From the IMG/VR virus record IMGVR_UViG_3300034050_000327, positions 1 to 20,194 of that record: DNA of 20,194 nt; one strand, written 5' to 3'. Within the stretch, counting starts at the first letter, position 1. Each line of letters opens with the position of its first letter. A program made the position numbers and the translations under genes. The notes under the pieces are model-generated. The model searched no databases, had not been told where the DNA came from, and saw only the letters and a program-made list of their open reading frames with translations. Source of the DNA: a virus. Positions 1 to 8,038 of this stretch are shown here, in pieces.

Positions 1-221
1 GATCCACCCTGCAAGAGGATGGTGATCGTGTCCGCTGATGCGAGCTGCGTAGCAGTCAAAGCAGGGATCAAGACTTCTACTTCGGTATTCTCAGGGAAAA
101 ACCCTTTAGAATTGGTGCCGAGGTCGAGGTCAGGGGATTGGACGTTGCCGTCAGAGGCGGTCAGCAGACGAGCCTTGGTCAGGTCCGCGTCCTGAATGTT
201 TCGAGAAAATTCGTTAGCCAT
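1..221 (-). CDS. Small head-associated protein downstream of capsid gene, 3' end cut by window edge
   Basis: An open minus-strand frame starts with ATG at 219-221 and runs off the left edge; 73 residues are visible, beginning MANEFSRNIQDADL. It starts 19 nt after the capsid gene stop, so it is very likely co-transcribed with it. The visible part has no signal peptide or membrane segment. It alternates polar loops with short beta-like runs (TEVEVLIPAL and DTITILL), which suggests a beta-rich protein. In lambda-like phages the genes next to the capsid gene encode decoration, stabilisation or head-completion proteins, so a virion role is inferred from position only. I do not recognise the family. 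No Shine-Dalgarno sequence precedes the start; the leader is A/T-rich. Confidence 0.7.
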   Translation of the reverse strand, partial: MANEFSRNIQDADLTKARLLTASDGNVQSPDLDLGTNSKGFFPENTEVEVLIPALTATQLASADTITILLQGG

Positions 222-240
222 TGTAATAATTCTTTAGAGA

Positions 241-1197
241 TTAAGCGGTAAGAGCTTCGTCGTTGAGGATGGAATCGGTGATGACGATCGGGATGCCGTT
301 CGACTCAGTAGGTAGAGGGGCAAAGATCTCAGAACCGCTAGAGGTTTTGACACCGTTTTGAACCGTGGAAGCTGAGCGGCTGACCTGCAACTGGAAGGCC
401 GAGCGGCGGTTCATGAGCCAGTAATTAGGCCGGTAGCCCACTGGGTATTTGCTAAGCAACTCAGCAAGTTTGGCGTCGGTGACACCCATACCCGAATCAG
501 CGGTAGCGTCTTTCAGGCGGCCCACGCTGTACTTGCTGCCGACCTGCATACCCACCCAAGCGGTCAAGTTAGCAACGTGCGCAGGATAGACCGAGTCGGT
601 TCCCACGTTTTCGATGCGCCATTCGCCAAGCTCAAAAGTGGTGCCGGAGCCGAACACGAGCTGTACGCCTTGCGTATCAGTATTGATGCCGTACACCGAA
701 GAGCCAGTACCAGCACTTGTTCCGCCTGCATCGACCGTTAGCGCGGAAGCACCCAGACCGGAGTTAAAAGCGGTATGGATAGCCTGCAAGCCGGGAAAGC
801 CCTTCGCATCAACAGACGTTCCATAGATGACCTGTGAACCAAGCTCGATCATGGCTTGGCGCATGACGCCGATAGATTCGATGTCTTTCCATGCTTGTTC
901 TCCGTCCTCGTAAGCGCGAGCGACCGCAATATCGGCCTGAACGGCGCCACTGAGAATGTAGCACTCGATCAACTGGTTTTCAAAGCTCGATTTCGTCGGA
1001 GTCGAGCCTTCGTTAGCAGCGCGGAACCCGACGCCAGGATAAGACGTGCGAGAGACGACTTTGTAGCTGGTGCCGCGAATGGTGCGCGCTGGCATGATCT
1101 GCACCTCGGGAGCGTAGGTGAGGGTTTCCTCAATCAGCCCGACGATGGTGTCGGAGCCGTTGAGCTTAGCGATATCGAGAAGATTGGCTTGTGGCAT
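241..1197 (-). CDS. Major capsid protein (probable HK97 fold)
   Basis: A 318-residue protein encoded directly after the protease/scaffold gene, the standard place for the major capsid protein, which forms the icosahedral shell. The length fits phage capsid proteins of about 300-350 residues. Features typical of this class are an N-terminal segment with an ARTIRGTSYKV stretch (about 37-47), a long helical segment around 105-125 that includes EDGEQAWKDIESIGVMRQAM, and QVIYG followed by a GFPGLQ turn. There is no signal peptide, membrane segment or cysteine-rich region. The first ATG gives a start 18 nt after the stop of the upstream gene. There is no Shine-Dalgarno sequence; the leader reads ACCAAGACC before ATG. 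The capsid call rests on context plus general resemblance; the exact family is not certain. Confidence 0.82.
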   Translation of the reverse strand: MPQANLLDIAKLNGSDTIVGLIEETLTYAPEVQIMPARTIRGTSYKVVSRTSYPGVGFRAANEGSTPTKSSFENQLIECYILSGAVQADIAVARAYEDGEQAWKDIESIGVMRQAMIELGSQVIYGTSVDAKGFPGLQAIHTAFNSGLGASALTVDAGGTSAGTGSSVYGINTDTQGVQLVFGSGTTFELGEWRIENVGTDSVYPAHVANLTAWVGMQVGSKYSVGRLKDATADSGMGVTDAKLAELLSKYPVGYRPNYWLMNRRSAFQLQVSRSASTVQNGVKTSSGSEIFAPLPTESNGIPIVITDSILNDEALTA

Positions 1198-1215
1198 GGT
1201 CTTGGTAGAAAGTTG

Positions 1216-2127
1216 TTATGAGTTGGCCGAAACGTAAGCCGCTTCGGTTGGGAATTTTTCGGTGAACGCACGAACCGCTTTCAAGCGATCGAGACCGGTT
1301 GAGGTGCCGATAGCTTGATTCTTGGCTTCGTGGTAGGAGATCGCTGGAACCTTGACTTCCGGCTCGTTAATAGGAGCGGCAAACGCAGCAGGAGCAGGAG
1401 CGGCGGCGGCGAGGCGAGCTTGCAGCTCAATGTCGCTGTTACCAGCTTGCAACGCTTCCACGTAGGCCTTAAGTGCCTCACACTCGGCGAGCACTTTTGC
1501 GTTGTCGGCGGCAAACTGCGTAGCCACTTCGTCAAACTTAGCAGTGAAAGCGGCGAACTGCTCCGCAATCAGAGCGGAAAAATCAACTTGAGGTTCTGGC
1601 GCAGGCGCCGGTGGGTCAATTGGCATAACATCTTCGTCACTGTCAATCTGATCAGCCGAGAACACGCCGTCAGCGTTAGCGGCGGGTGTGTCTACAAAGT
1701 CTGCCGAGTATAGACCGCGTGGGCGGGTCATGTAGTTGCCGCTCTCCTTGTCCAACTCTGGCGCATCCGCTGCAAACATCAAACTCACGCCGAAAGTGGA
1801 GGGGATTTCGTTGATCATTTCAAGCAGCATCTCTTTTCCGCTGTGCGCGTCGAATAAAGTCAGATCGGCTAGGAGCTTGCCTTTACTGACCCGGAAATTC
1901 TCGTAATAACCCACCGTATCCTGCACCGAAGAGAAGTGATTAAGCTTTGCCTTCACCCTTCCCTTCTCGATTGCGAGTGACTTAAACTTGTTCAGCGAAC
2001 GCTTGTCCACAAACACGCCATGACCGAGCGCCGGGCCTTCCTGAATCAAGGAAACGCCCATGATGGTATTTCCTGAAACCTTGCCTTGGAACGCTGCGAA
2101 TGTCTGAATCTCTTCGGTGACTGGCAT
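1216..2127 (-). CDS. Prohead protease fused to capsid scaffold domain
   Basis: A 303-residue protein when started at the ATG at 2125-2127; the frame stays open upstream, but that part lies inside the portal gene and reads as Arg/Trp/Cys-rich nonsense. Residues about 1-155 resemble an assemblin-like prohead protease: His64 in KLNHFS and Ser115 in PSTFGVSLMF are spaced like the catalytic His and Ser of HK97 gp4 and related S78/U35-type proteases. About 170-260 is Pro/Ala-rich and then helical with coiled-coil character, as expected of an internal scaffold; the last ~45 residues may reach a capsid-binding end. This matches lambda C/Nu3 logic with both functions in one chain. It would guide prohead assembly and then degrade the scaffold. 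It lies 16 nt after the portal stop and 18 nt before the capsid gene. Confidence 0.78.
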   Translation of the reverse strand: MPVTEEIQTFAAFQGKVSGNTIMGVSLIQEGPALGHGVFVDKRSLNKFKSLAIEKGRVKAKLNHFSSVQDTVGYYENFRVSKGKLLADLTLFDAHSGKEMLLEMINEIPSTFGVSLMFAADAPELDKESGNYMTRPRGLYSADFVDTPAANADGVFSADQIDSDEDVMPIDPPAPAPEPQVDFSALIAEQFAAFTAKFDEVATQFAADNAKVLAECEALKAYVEALQAGNSDIELQARLAAAAPAPAAFAAPINEPEVKVPAISYHEAKNQAIGTSTGLDRLKAVRAFTEKFPTEAAYVSANS

Positions 2128-2143
2128 ACACGCCGCCCCGATG

Positions 2144-3802
2144 TCAATCAGTGCTGCCAGCCTCGGCTTCGTCCTCGGCAATGTCTTCGGCCTCGTCCTC
2201 TGGCGACTCTTCATCCTCGACTTCTGGCACGTCCTCCTCAGGCGCAGCCGCTGGCGCCGGGATAGCCGGCGCGTTAGGTGCCCGCCGCTCAAGCATGTAG
2301 ATGGCAGTTGGCAGATCCAGCACGCCGCCGGATGCGTCTTGCACCATCTTCGCATCTTCGACCAGCTCCATCGCCTCCGCGCGAAGCAGGCTGCGAATGA
2401 TGTTGCGATCCTCACCGCGATCCGCCGCAATCTGCGTCTTGCTGATAATTCCGGCCATGGTCTCGTCGATCAGAGCTTTGGATTCGCGCCCGATGTCGGC
2501 TGTGACTTTGGCAGGAAAACGCCATTCACCCGCATCAAAGTCAGCCACGGCTGGCAAGTGGCCGAGCTGGATGCCGCGAGCAATGACGCGGATAACGATC
2601 GGATACAGAAGCTTTTCCTCCAGCGTTAGCTGGGTCATTTCAAACTCCCGCGCGGCCTGCGCAGCTTCCATCCTGACCGCTGTCCCTTGTCCCGCCCAGG
2701 AGTAGATAAATCCGTAAGGCAGCCCGACGGCAAGTCCGGTCGAGCGAACGAGAGTGTCCAAGAACCCGTTAAAAGTCGGTGACGGGCGGTTGAAATCAAC
2801 CGGGTTGAACGATTCACCCTCTGCAAGGTACTGGATCGCACCCGGCTCGACCTTCTTCATGCGGTCGGCGTCGCTCATGTAGTCGCTGTGCGTCGTGTCG
2901 AGCGATACGTCTTGATCGGCGCTGCCGTCCGCATTGTTGATGACACCGCTGATTGAAGAGAGATACTTCACTGAGATTTTCTCACATGCGAGGATCTCTT
3001 GCAGATCCTTGATGTCAGTGATAGCTGCGTCGAACGCGGAAAAGCCTCGGTAAGAATCAAGCCGGGTCGGGTCGAACAAGTGCAGGAACTCCTGCGCCGG
3101 CACCTCAAGCGCAGGCATCATGGACTCACCGGTTGTGCTGCGGTTGTAGATGCGGTATCGGATCGGCCTACCCGTCGAGTCGATGACAACGCCGGAAAAG
3201 TCCTGCTCGCCTCTCTTGAGCGGCTTGAACGGTTTTGCATCTGTCCCGTTGCGGTTTGGAATTGAGCCAATGCGGTCAGCCTCGATGGCCTGTAGCCGGA
3301 TCGGACTGATTTTCAGCATCTCGTCGAGCTGCGTCATCGGCACTTCGGACACGATGTAACCGATGTCACCGTCCCGCTTCATCGAGGTCACGCCCAAACC
3401 GGCCAGCACCCGAAAGTGGTGGCGCCGGGTCAAGTCGCAGCTCGCCATCCACCGCTCAACATACGCTGTGATCGCCCTGTTGGCTTCCTCGGAGCTTGTG
3501 CGCGGCACGTACTGCAAGCGGCCCACCGAAAAGGTGCGGTACTTGCGCAGGATGCTTTTAACCACACTGCTATTCTCTTCCAGCCACCGAGCCTCCCGGA
3601 TGAGCGTCACCCGGTCGGTATGGTTGCGGCTGGAATCTGGCTGATCAAGTGATTGCCCGCTCGCCCGGCGATTGGTCGATGATTGCGCTCCGACGCGCCA
3701 GTAGCCCGTCCTTTCGCCCGCCTCAAGCTGCGCCTTCGCGCGTTGGCGTTGCAAGGCGGTTGCCGGACTGAAAAACCTGATCGTTTGTTCGATAAAACTC
3801 AT
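2144..3802 (-). CDS. Portal protein, lambda type
   Basis: A 552-residue protein of the lambda portal family (GpB-like), which forms the dodecameric ring at one capsid vertex through which DNA enters and the tail joins. Family features are the basic N-terminus with RTGYWR, the conserved segment starting RVTLIREARWLEENSSVV (about 64-81) followed by a KYRTFSVG-like strand, and the central clip/stem region. The length is typical. The C-terminus is strongly acidic (DEESPEDEAEDIAEDEAEAG), a composition that may contact basic partners in the prohead. The start ATG overlaps the stop of the preceding small gene as ATGA, which supports this start and translational coupling. It lies between the gpW-position gene and the protease/scaffold gene, the lambda W-B-C order. 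Confidence 0.93.
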   Translation of the reverse strand: MSFIEQTIRFFSPATALQRQRAKAQLEAGERTGYWRVGAQSSTNRRASGQSLDQPDSSRNHTDRVTLIREARWLEENSSVVKSILRKYRTFSVGRLQYVPRTSSEEANRAITAYVERWMASCDLTRRHHFRVLAGLGVTSMKRDGDIGYIVSEVPMTQLDEMLKISPIRLQAIEADRIGSIPNRNGTDAKPFKPLKRGEQDFSGVVIDSTGRPIRYRIYNRSTTGESMMPALEVPAQEFLHLFDPTRLDSYRGFSAFDAAITDIKDLQEILACEKISVKYLSSISGVINNADGSADQDVSLDTTHSDYMSDADRMKKVEPGAIQYLAEGESFNPVDFNRPSPTFNGFLDTLVRSTGLAVGLPYGFIYSWAGQGTAVRMEAAQAAREFEMTQLTLEEKLLYPIVIRVIARGIQLGHLPAVADFDAGEWRFPAKVTADIGRESKALIDETMAGIISKTQIAADRGEDRNIIRSLLRAEAMELVEDAKMVQDASGGVLDLPTAIYMLERRAPNAPAIPAPAAAPEEDVPEVEDEESPEDEAEDIAEDEAEAGSTD

Positions 3803-4074
3803 AGCGGAAAGGTTGAAAAGTCAGGTTTGAGGCGGTTGGAGATACCCGGATACTTTACGGGGTCGAGCTGGTGCATTCTGCGCATCACAGCCCGCATCAA
3901 AGTCATGACGGGAATGCCGCCATCCGATCCAGATGCGCGGGTTTCGGACTCACCGCCGCCCGATGTGCTGATAACGATGGTGCCCTGCCCTTCGGTCAGC
4001 GCCGAAAGACACTGATCGTAAAGCGTCTCGCAAAATTGCAGAGAAGCATACCGTAAAATCGAAGGTCCGCCCAT
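3799..4074 (-). CDS. Small head-tail connector-like protein (gpW position)
   Basis: A 91-residue protein started at the ATG at 4072-4074; the frame is open further upstream only across the 3' end of the terminase gene, where it reads as low-complexity Arg/Ser-rich sequence. It lies between large terminase and portal, where lambda encodes gpW, a head-completion protein. The predicted layout also suits that family: an N-terminal helix (residues about 9-25), a beta hairpin around GTIVISTSGGGESETR, then a C-terminal helix (VMTLMRAVMRRMHQL). It is longer than gpW (68 residues), so the assignment is by position and topology, not sequence identity. Its TGA overlaps the portal ATG by 4 nt. The start is 16 nt after the terminase stop. 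Confidence 0.6.
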   Translation of the reverse strand: MGGPSILRYASLQFCETLYDQCLSALTEGQGTIVISTSGGGESETRASGSDGGIPVMTLMRAVMRRMHQLDPVKYPGISNRLKPDFSTFPL

Positions 4075-4090
4075 AAAGTCACTCTGTCTG

Positions 4091-5899
4091 TCAAGCGTTG
4101 ACAGACTCTGCCTCGTTTGTGATGATTTCGGCCTGCCCGATGATCTTTTCGATGCAGGCGGCCAGCACCTGCATGGCTTCGGCGTCGAACGAGTGGTTCT
4201 CGCCCAGCTTTTTGAAAAACGTCTTGTTCTTGCCGGTCCGCTTGTCCTTCTCGGTGACAAAGACCTCATTCTGGATCTCTTTGAAATACCACTTTGGCGC
4301 ATTGTGCGCGATTTGCCACGATGCACCCTGGCCCGCGCGCAGCCGATGCAGAACCAGCTTGATGTAGTCGCTGCTCCAGACAATACGGTCGCACAAGTCA
4401 GCCTGTCGAGCGTTGCGGACTTTGGATCGTGCAAGCCCCACACCGGAATCAACGTGCTGGATCTGCGAATATGGACGTTTGACTGACCGGCTGCGACCGG
4501 TCCGCTTGTCCAGCAGTGTCCAAGTGAAGAATTGTGCTTTGTCGCCTTTTAATGCGATCCAATTATTGGCCGCACACTGGCGGTAAACTTCCCCTTGATA
4601 CCGCTCAAACCCGCAATCGACGAACACGCGCCTGTCGGTAATCTCTAATCTCTTCTGCAAGTCAGCCAATTGCGCCCATGTGTGCAGCTCGCCCGCGTAA
4701 AAGAGCCTAGATTCGCCGTTTTGCGCCCAAAGTCGGACGATGACGCGGAAATAGTCACGCTGAACGTCTACGGTCATGTAACGCCTAAACTCTTGATCCC
4801 ACGGCTCCTCCATCGCGAAACCACCCGACAAATTGACCTCTTCGCTCTGAAACTCCCGCATATCCCAGAACTCACCCAGTCGTTTGCGCACAAACTCCGC
4901 CAATGGCGAGTAATCACCCAATTTCCGCGCGTGTTCGGCCTTTAGGAACTCGCTGGCGATCGTGTCCCACGCTACCCATGGCACGGTCAGCGCGTTCCAG
5001 TGGTAACTCTTGACGCGCGGGTCTGGCGCCGAGTTCTGATTCTGATAGAACCCGCTGTTCGCGATCTGCCGGCGGACTTGCGGCTCGTCCTTGAGGTGGA
5101 CTTTGCACGAGGGGCATTCGTATCTGACCGTGTTCTTGATCCGCGCGAGGTCGTATTTGCCGTCAGCCAGCCTGGCGCCTTCACCGTCCCACTTGAGCTG
5201 ACCCAGCACCATCGGCCACTTTTCCCCGCACGCAGGACAAGCCACATGCCACTCGCTGCATGATCCGGCGGTAAACGATTCGTAGAACTCGCCGCTGTTG
5301 TTCATCGGTGTTGAGACGTAGATCCGCTTCGAGTTGCGCGCATCGAACGAGGTTGTCCGCTTGCGTGACTCGTCGATGTGCCCGTGCGTCCAGTAGGCGG
5401 CCTCGTCCCCGATGACATAGCGCGCCGCCTTACTCTGCAAGTTGTGGATGTTGCTGGCGCCCATCACGTACTGGGTCATGTGAGCGAATGCCACCGTCCG
5501 CTTCTGGATGCTTTTGTCCCCTTTGTTGAGCATCGCCCGCACCGGCTTGCAGTCCAGAATCCGATGCTTAAACCGGGTGTCTAGGAACTCGTCGGCGTGC
5601 TCGTCTGTTTGCAGGTAGAGACACATGTCCCCGCCTTCTTCCGCGATCAGGTACAACATGGCGCCTTCGGCCAGGGCGGTCTTGGCGCTCTGCACCGAGC
5701 ACGCGCAGATGATTTCGCGCGTCTCGTGATTTCGCAGCTCTTCAAGCGGCGCTTTAATCCACGGGGAATTGCGCACATCGAACGACCCGAGGATCGGCCC
5801 GCGCTCGAACCGCACGTGCGTTCTCAGCCACTCGTCTACCGGCAGCTTAGGCGTTGGCCGCCAAACCTCCGCCATCAATGGGTAGATCGAGAATGCCAT
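4091..5899 (-). CDS. Terminase large subunit, GpA family
   Basis: A 602-residue packaging motor and nuclease of the lambda GpA type. The ATPase half has a deviant Walker A (CSVQSAKT, residues 67-74, with Lys73) and a Walker B YVIGDEA (161-167, Asp165 and Glu166). A zinc-finger-like insert has Cys221/Cys224 and Cys262/Cys265. The C-terminal RNase H-like nuclease carries likely metal ligands Asp378 (TVDVQ), Asp428 (FVDCG) and Asp572 (HSFDAEA). It cuts concatemeric DNA and pumps it through the portal. The length is normal for GpA and all key motifs are intact. The ATG overlaps the TAA of the small terminase gene by one base (TAATG), so the two are translationally coupled. Confidence 0.96.
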   Translation of the reverse strand: MAFSIYPLMAEVWRPTPKLPVDEWLRTHVRFERGPILGSFDVRNSPWIKAPLEELRNHETREIICACSVQSAKTALAEGAMLYLIAEEGGDMCLYLQTDEHADEFLDTRFKHRILDCKPVRAMLNKGDKSIQKRTVAFAHMTQYVMGASNIHNLQSKAARYVIGDEAAYWTHGHIDESRKRTTSFDARNSKRIYVSTPMNNSGEFYESFTAGSCSEWHVACPACGEKWPMVLGQLKWDGEGARLADGKYDLARIKNTVRYECPSCKVHLKDEPQVRRQIANSGFYQNQNSAPDPRVKSYHWNALTVPWVAWDTIASEFLKAEHARKLGDYSPLAEFVRKRLGEFWDMREFQSEEVNLSGGFAMEEPWDQEFRRYMTVDVQRDYFRVIVRLWAQNGESRLFYAGELHTWAQLADLQKRLEITDRRVFVDCGFERYQGEVYRQCAANNWIALKGDKAQFFTWTLLDKRTGRSRSVKRPYSQIQHVDSGVGLARSKVRNARQADLCDRIVWSSDYIKLVLHRLRAGQGASWQIAHNAPKWYFKEIQNEVFVTEKDKRTGKNKTFFKKLGENHSFDAEAMQVLAACIEKIIGQAEIITNEAESVNA

Positions 5900-6600
5900 T
5901 AGCTCTTGCGCGGTCTCCCTCGCTTGACTGGCTCGGTTGGCGCAATCTCGACTTCCATCATTTCGACATCCACCTTCTTCGCCTTTAGCTGCTCTTCGAT
6001 TTTGACGTAATCCTCGTGCTCCATCTCCCGCAGGATCTTGTCGATGCAGACAAGCAGCCGTTCCTCGGCCTCCGCCGGTGACACGCCGCTGACTTCGTAT
6101 GCCATCTCAGGCGGAATGCGTTTGATCTTCTCCTTGATCGCATACATGACCGCGCGCACCTGCGCCAGCACCTCATCGACGGACACGTACTTTGCCTGTA
6201 GAATCTCAATCTGGGTGGCCAGCTTCTGGCACTCCAGATGGATCTTGCGCGCCTTTAGCGATGCCACGTCCTGCACGCCTTCGACGTTGATCGTGTCACC
6301 ATCGTTTAGCCGCGCGTATTTGCCGCTGGCCAGAAACTGCTGCCTTGCGGCCTTGATCTTCTCAATGTTGTAGCCGCTTGAACCTTTCTCAAACGCGTCC
6401 GGATACTTTTCTTCCCATCGACGCAAAGCTCCCTGTGTGATTCCAAAAAAAGCAGCGACATCTTTGAGTGTTTTGTATCCCGTCTCTGTGCTTTGGTTCT
6501 TCAAAAACTCGCTCTCTGCATAGGATAACGGATGACCAGCAGCGACCCGCGCGAGCAGGTTTTGCAGCTTCTTTTGTGTGTCCTCGGCGGTGGTGTCCAT
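5899..6600 (-). CDS. Terminase small subunit (Nu1-like) with C-terminal AT-hook
   Basis: A 233-residue DNA-binding protein directly upstream of the large terminase, one base overlapping. Residues about 42-90 form a winged-helix/HTH of Nu1 type (KTLKDVAAFFGITQGALRRW), the fold that recognises the packaging start site. Residues about 112-215 are helical with coiled-coil potential and would bind the large subunit or self-associate. The chain ends with KRGRPRKS (226-233), whose RGRP core is a canonical AT-hook. That adds a minor-groove contact not found in lambda Nu1. It starts 5 nt after the methyltransferase stop. The start has no Shine-Dalgarno sequence. The small-terminase role is inferred from the fold and position and is well supported. 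Confidence 0.85.
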   Translation of the reverse strand: MDTTAEDTQKKLQNLLARVAAGHPLSYAESEFLKNQSTETGYKTLKDVAAFFGITQGALRRWEEKYPDAFEKGSSGYNIEKIKAARQQFLASGKYARLNDGDTINVEGVQDVASLKARKIHLECQKLATQIEILQAKYVSVDEVLAQVRAVMYAIKEKIKRIPPEMAYEVSGVSPAEAEERLLVCIDKILREMEHEDYVKIEEQLKAKKVDVEMMEVEIAPTEPVKRGRPRKS

Positions 6601-6605
6601 AATTT

Positions 6606-7253
6606 CTAAAGAAACAAGTCACCCTGCGCCAATTCATTCTTGATCCGGGTCAAGGCAGTCAAGTAATGCGCTGGATCTTTTTCAATGCCAATGAAGCGAC
6701 GGCCAGTGCGAATACAGGCAATGCCGGTCGTGCCGCTGCCCATAAAGGGGTCGAGTACAGTGGCGCCTTCTGGAACCCCGGCCTGCTCCATTGTCCAGCC
6801 CATAACTCTAACTGGTTTTTGGGTCGGATGGCCAACGCGCTCTGCATTTGTAGCCGAAATACTCCAGTCAATGACTTTTAGATTTTGGTCAAGGTTAGTC
6901 CACGCTAGTTCTCCGTGCGACATACTAGGCGGCGCGTCTGGTTTGCGCCACATAAGCCAGCCCCGGCTGCAAGGAAGAGGGTAGTAATTACCTCCCCAGA
7001 CGACACAGATTGGAGCGATTTCCGGTAAACTTAGAACTACCTCAGGAATTGTAAAATCGTCCCACGCTTCTGGTTTCTTGCCAGCCAATCGCTGCCATTT
7101 AGTCGGCTGTGCCGCGAAGCCAATCCCATAAGGAGGATCAGTGATAACGGCGTCGGCGTTAATGCCTGCTATCGCTTGGCGGCAATCTCCCTGATACAAC
7201 GTCACGCGCCCACACTCCGAGACAAAAGAAGGTTTTAATGGTTCCGCATCCAT
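6606..7253 (-). CDS. Orphan DNA methyltransferase (N6-adenine/N4-cytosine, beta class)
   Basis: A 215-residue SAM-dependent DNA methyltransferase. The catalytic motif IV is DPPYG (39-43). Motif I comes near the C-terminus as DPFMGSGTTG (168-177), preceded by HPTQKP (142-147). This order (IV, target recognition, I) defines the beta class. The chain is short, with a small recognition region between about 45 and 140. DPPY allows N6-adenine or N4-cytosine methylation; the target site cannot be read. No restriction endonuclease is adjacent, so it is a solitary enzyme that could protect phage DNA from host restriction or mark packaging or regulatory sites. It heads the terminase block; palindrome 7348-7364 lies about 95 nt upstream of its start. 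Confidence 0.92.
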   Translation of the reverse strand: MDAEPLKPSFVSECGRVTLYQGDCRQAIAGINADAVITDPPYGIGFAAQPTKWQRLAGKKPEAWDDFTIPEVVLSLPEIAPICVVWGGNYYPLPCSRGWLMWRKPDAPPSMSHGELAWTNLDQNLKVIDWSISATNAERVGHPTQKPVRVMGWTMEQAGVPEGATVLDPFMGSGTTGIACIRTGRRFIGIEKDPAHYLTALTRIKNELAQGDLFL

Positions 7254-7257
7254 GTTG

Positions 7258-7461
7258 TTATTGATTGCGCAGCTCCGCCCGCGTCCGCTCGATCAGATCC
7301 GCAGCGTGTGCTTCCCGGCCTGTGCTCCGACACCACTCGACCCACTCATGCAAAAGAATTGCATTAGACTGTTTAGACAGTTTAGACGGTGGACTGTCTA
7401 GGACGGTCTCTCGTGAGATGTCCATGGTTTGCTGCATCCGCTGCGGCACCTCACCCAGCAT
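7258..7461 (-). CDS. Small hypothetical protein
   Basis: A 67-residue protein if started at the ATG at 7459-7461, 7 nt after the preceding stop. An upstream in-frame ATG at 7522-7524 would give 88 residues but overlap the previous gene by 56 nt with a Pro/Arg-rich extension, so I prefer the shorter form. It is polar and soluble, with a basic helical C-terminus (HEWVEWCRSTGREAHAADLI). A small S-K-L/S-K-Q repeat (about 27-32) is encoded by three tandem 9-bp repeats. The coding region contains one copy of the ATGCAA-N5-TTGCAT palindrome, so it may also carry control signals for the methyltransferase gene 4 nt downstream. No family recognised. Confidence 0.6.
   Translation of the reverse strand: MLGEVPQRMQQTMDISRETVLDSPPSKLSKQSNAILLHEWVEWCRSTGREAHAADLIERTRAELRNQ
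7348..7364. promoter_or_regulatory. Palindromic operator-like site, copy 3 of ATGCAA-N5-TTGCAT
   Basis: ATGCAAAAGAATTGCAT, with perfect 6-bp arms and a 5-bp spacer. Read on the minus strand it shares extended flanks with the copy at 9225-9241 (T-x-T-x-ATGCAATTC-x-TTTGCAT-x-AG), including a -10-like TCTAAT/TATTAT overlapping the upstream arm. It lies about 95 nt before the methyltransferase start, so it may control an internal promoter for the methyltransferase and terminase block. The binding protein is unknown. Confidence 0.55.
7364..7390 (+). repeat. Three tandem 9-bp repeats TTAGACNGT
   Basis: The plus strand reads TTAGACTGT, TTAGACAGT, TTAGACGGT without gaps, followed by two degenerate copies (GGACTGTCT, AGGACGGTC). 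The array begins at the last base of palindrome 7348-7364. It lies in the coding part of the small unknown gene, where it encodes a Ser-Lys-x repeat. It could be a replication-slippage product or a binding-site cluster. Confidence 0.75.
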
Positions 7462-7468
7462 GATCTCT

Positions 7469-8035
7469 CTATCCACTTGAGGCGGTGTCGGTGGCTTCGG
7501 GAATCTGCTTCGTGAGTGTCTCATAAATTTCTTGAAGGAATTGCATGTCTTCTAGGATCTCGGCGATCATCTCCGCATCGAGCGTTTCGATGACGTGCCC
7601 TTCGCGCCACCATCGCTTGATGCAGCCGAGTGATGCCATGAGGTTCTGAAACTTGAGAACGTCCGTCTTGCGCGGCGTCGTCTTTGGCGCGGACTCCAGC
7701 CCCATCGCAATCTGGAGCTGCTTGTACTGGCTGCTCCCGGTCTTTTGTAACGGTGGCTTGTCCGGTGACATCCTCGCCAGTCGCATACAGCGATACACCG
7801 CATAGTAGTCTCCGGCGCCCACGTGCTGGGTCGCGTATGCTTCCCAGTCGTCTTCGCTGACTGCCTCCTTGAGCTTGACGCACGCCTTGCCGACTTTCCA
7901 CGCTCGCTGGAATGCGGTCTGGCTGATTGTGGATGCGGTCTGTGCCTCCTCCCGCATCATCGAAAGTTCAGTCGCTGCGAAATCCTCCAGCTCTGTTTGG
8001 CTGAACGTGTCAAAATTAGGTAGTGCTAGTTGCAT
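7469..8035 (-). CDS. Hypothetical phage protein (helical)
   Basis: A 188-residue soluble protein that I cannot assign firmly. It is largely helical. Residues about 40-95 (from AFQRAWKVGKACVKLKEAV to YAVYRCMRLARM) vaguely resemble DUF3102-type phage/plasmid proteins, which have a helix-turn-helix-like middle and poorly known function. A Lys/Pro/Thr linker (about 110-125) separates it from a C-terminal helical part ending in an acidic, Leu-rich segment (IAEILEDMQFLQEIYETL). There is no signal peptide, membrane segment or metal motif. It starts 3 nt after the preceding stop, inside the tightly packed operon between the resolvase and methyltransferase genes. Confidence 0.72.
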   Translation of the reverse strand: MQLALPNFDTFSQTELEDFAATELSMMREEAQTASTISQTAFQRAWKVGKACVKLKEAVSEDDWEAYATQHVGAGDYYAVYRCMRLARMSPDKPPLQKTGSSQYKQLQIAMGLESAPKTTPRKTDVLKFQNLMASLGCIKRWWREGHVIETLDAEMIAEILEDMQFLQEIYETLTKQIPEATDTASSG

Positions 8036-8038
8036 AGG

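Noticed and set aside
2128-2430. N-terminal extension of the protease/scaffold frame
   Set aside because: The extra 101 residues are Arg/Trp/Cys-rich and sit in another frame of the portal gene; the protease homology begins at the ATG at 2127.
6606-7253. Restriction-modification system
   Set aside because: Only the methyltransferase is present; the flanking genes are terminase and a small unknown protein without nuclease motifs, and the HNH gene is 2 kb away behind a separate promoter.
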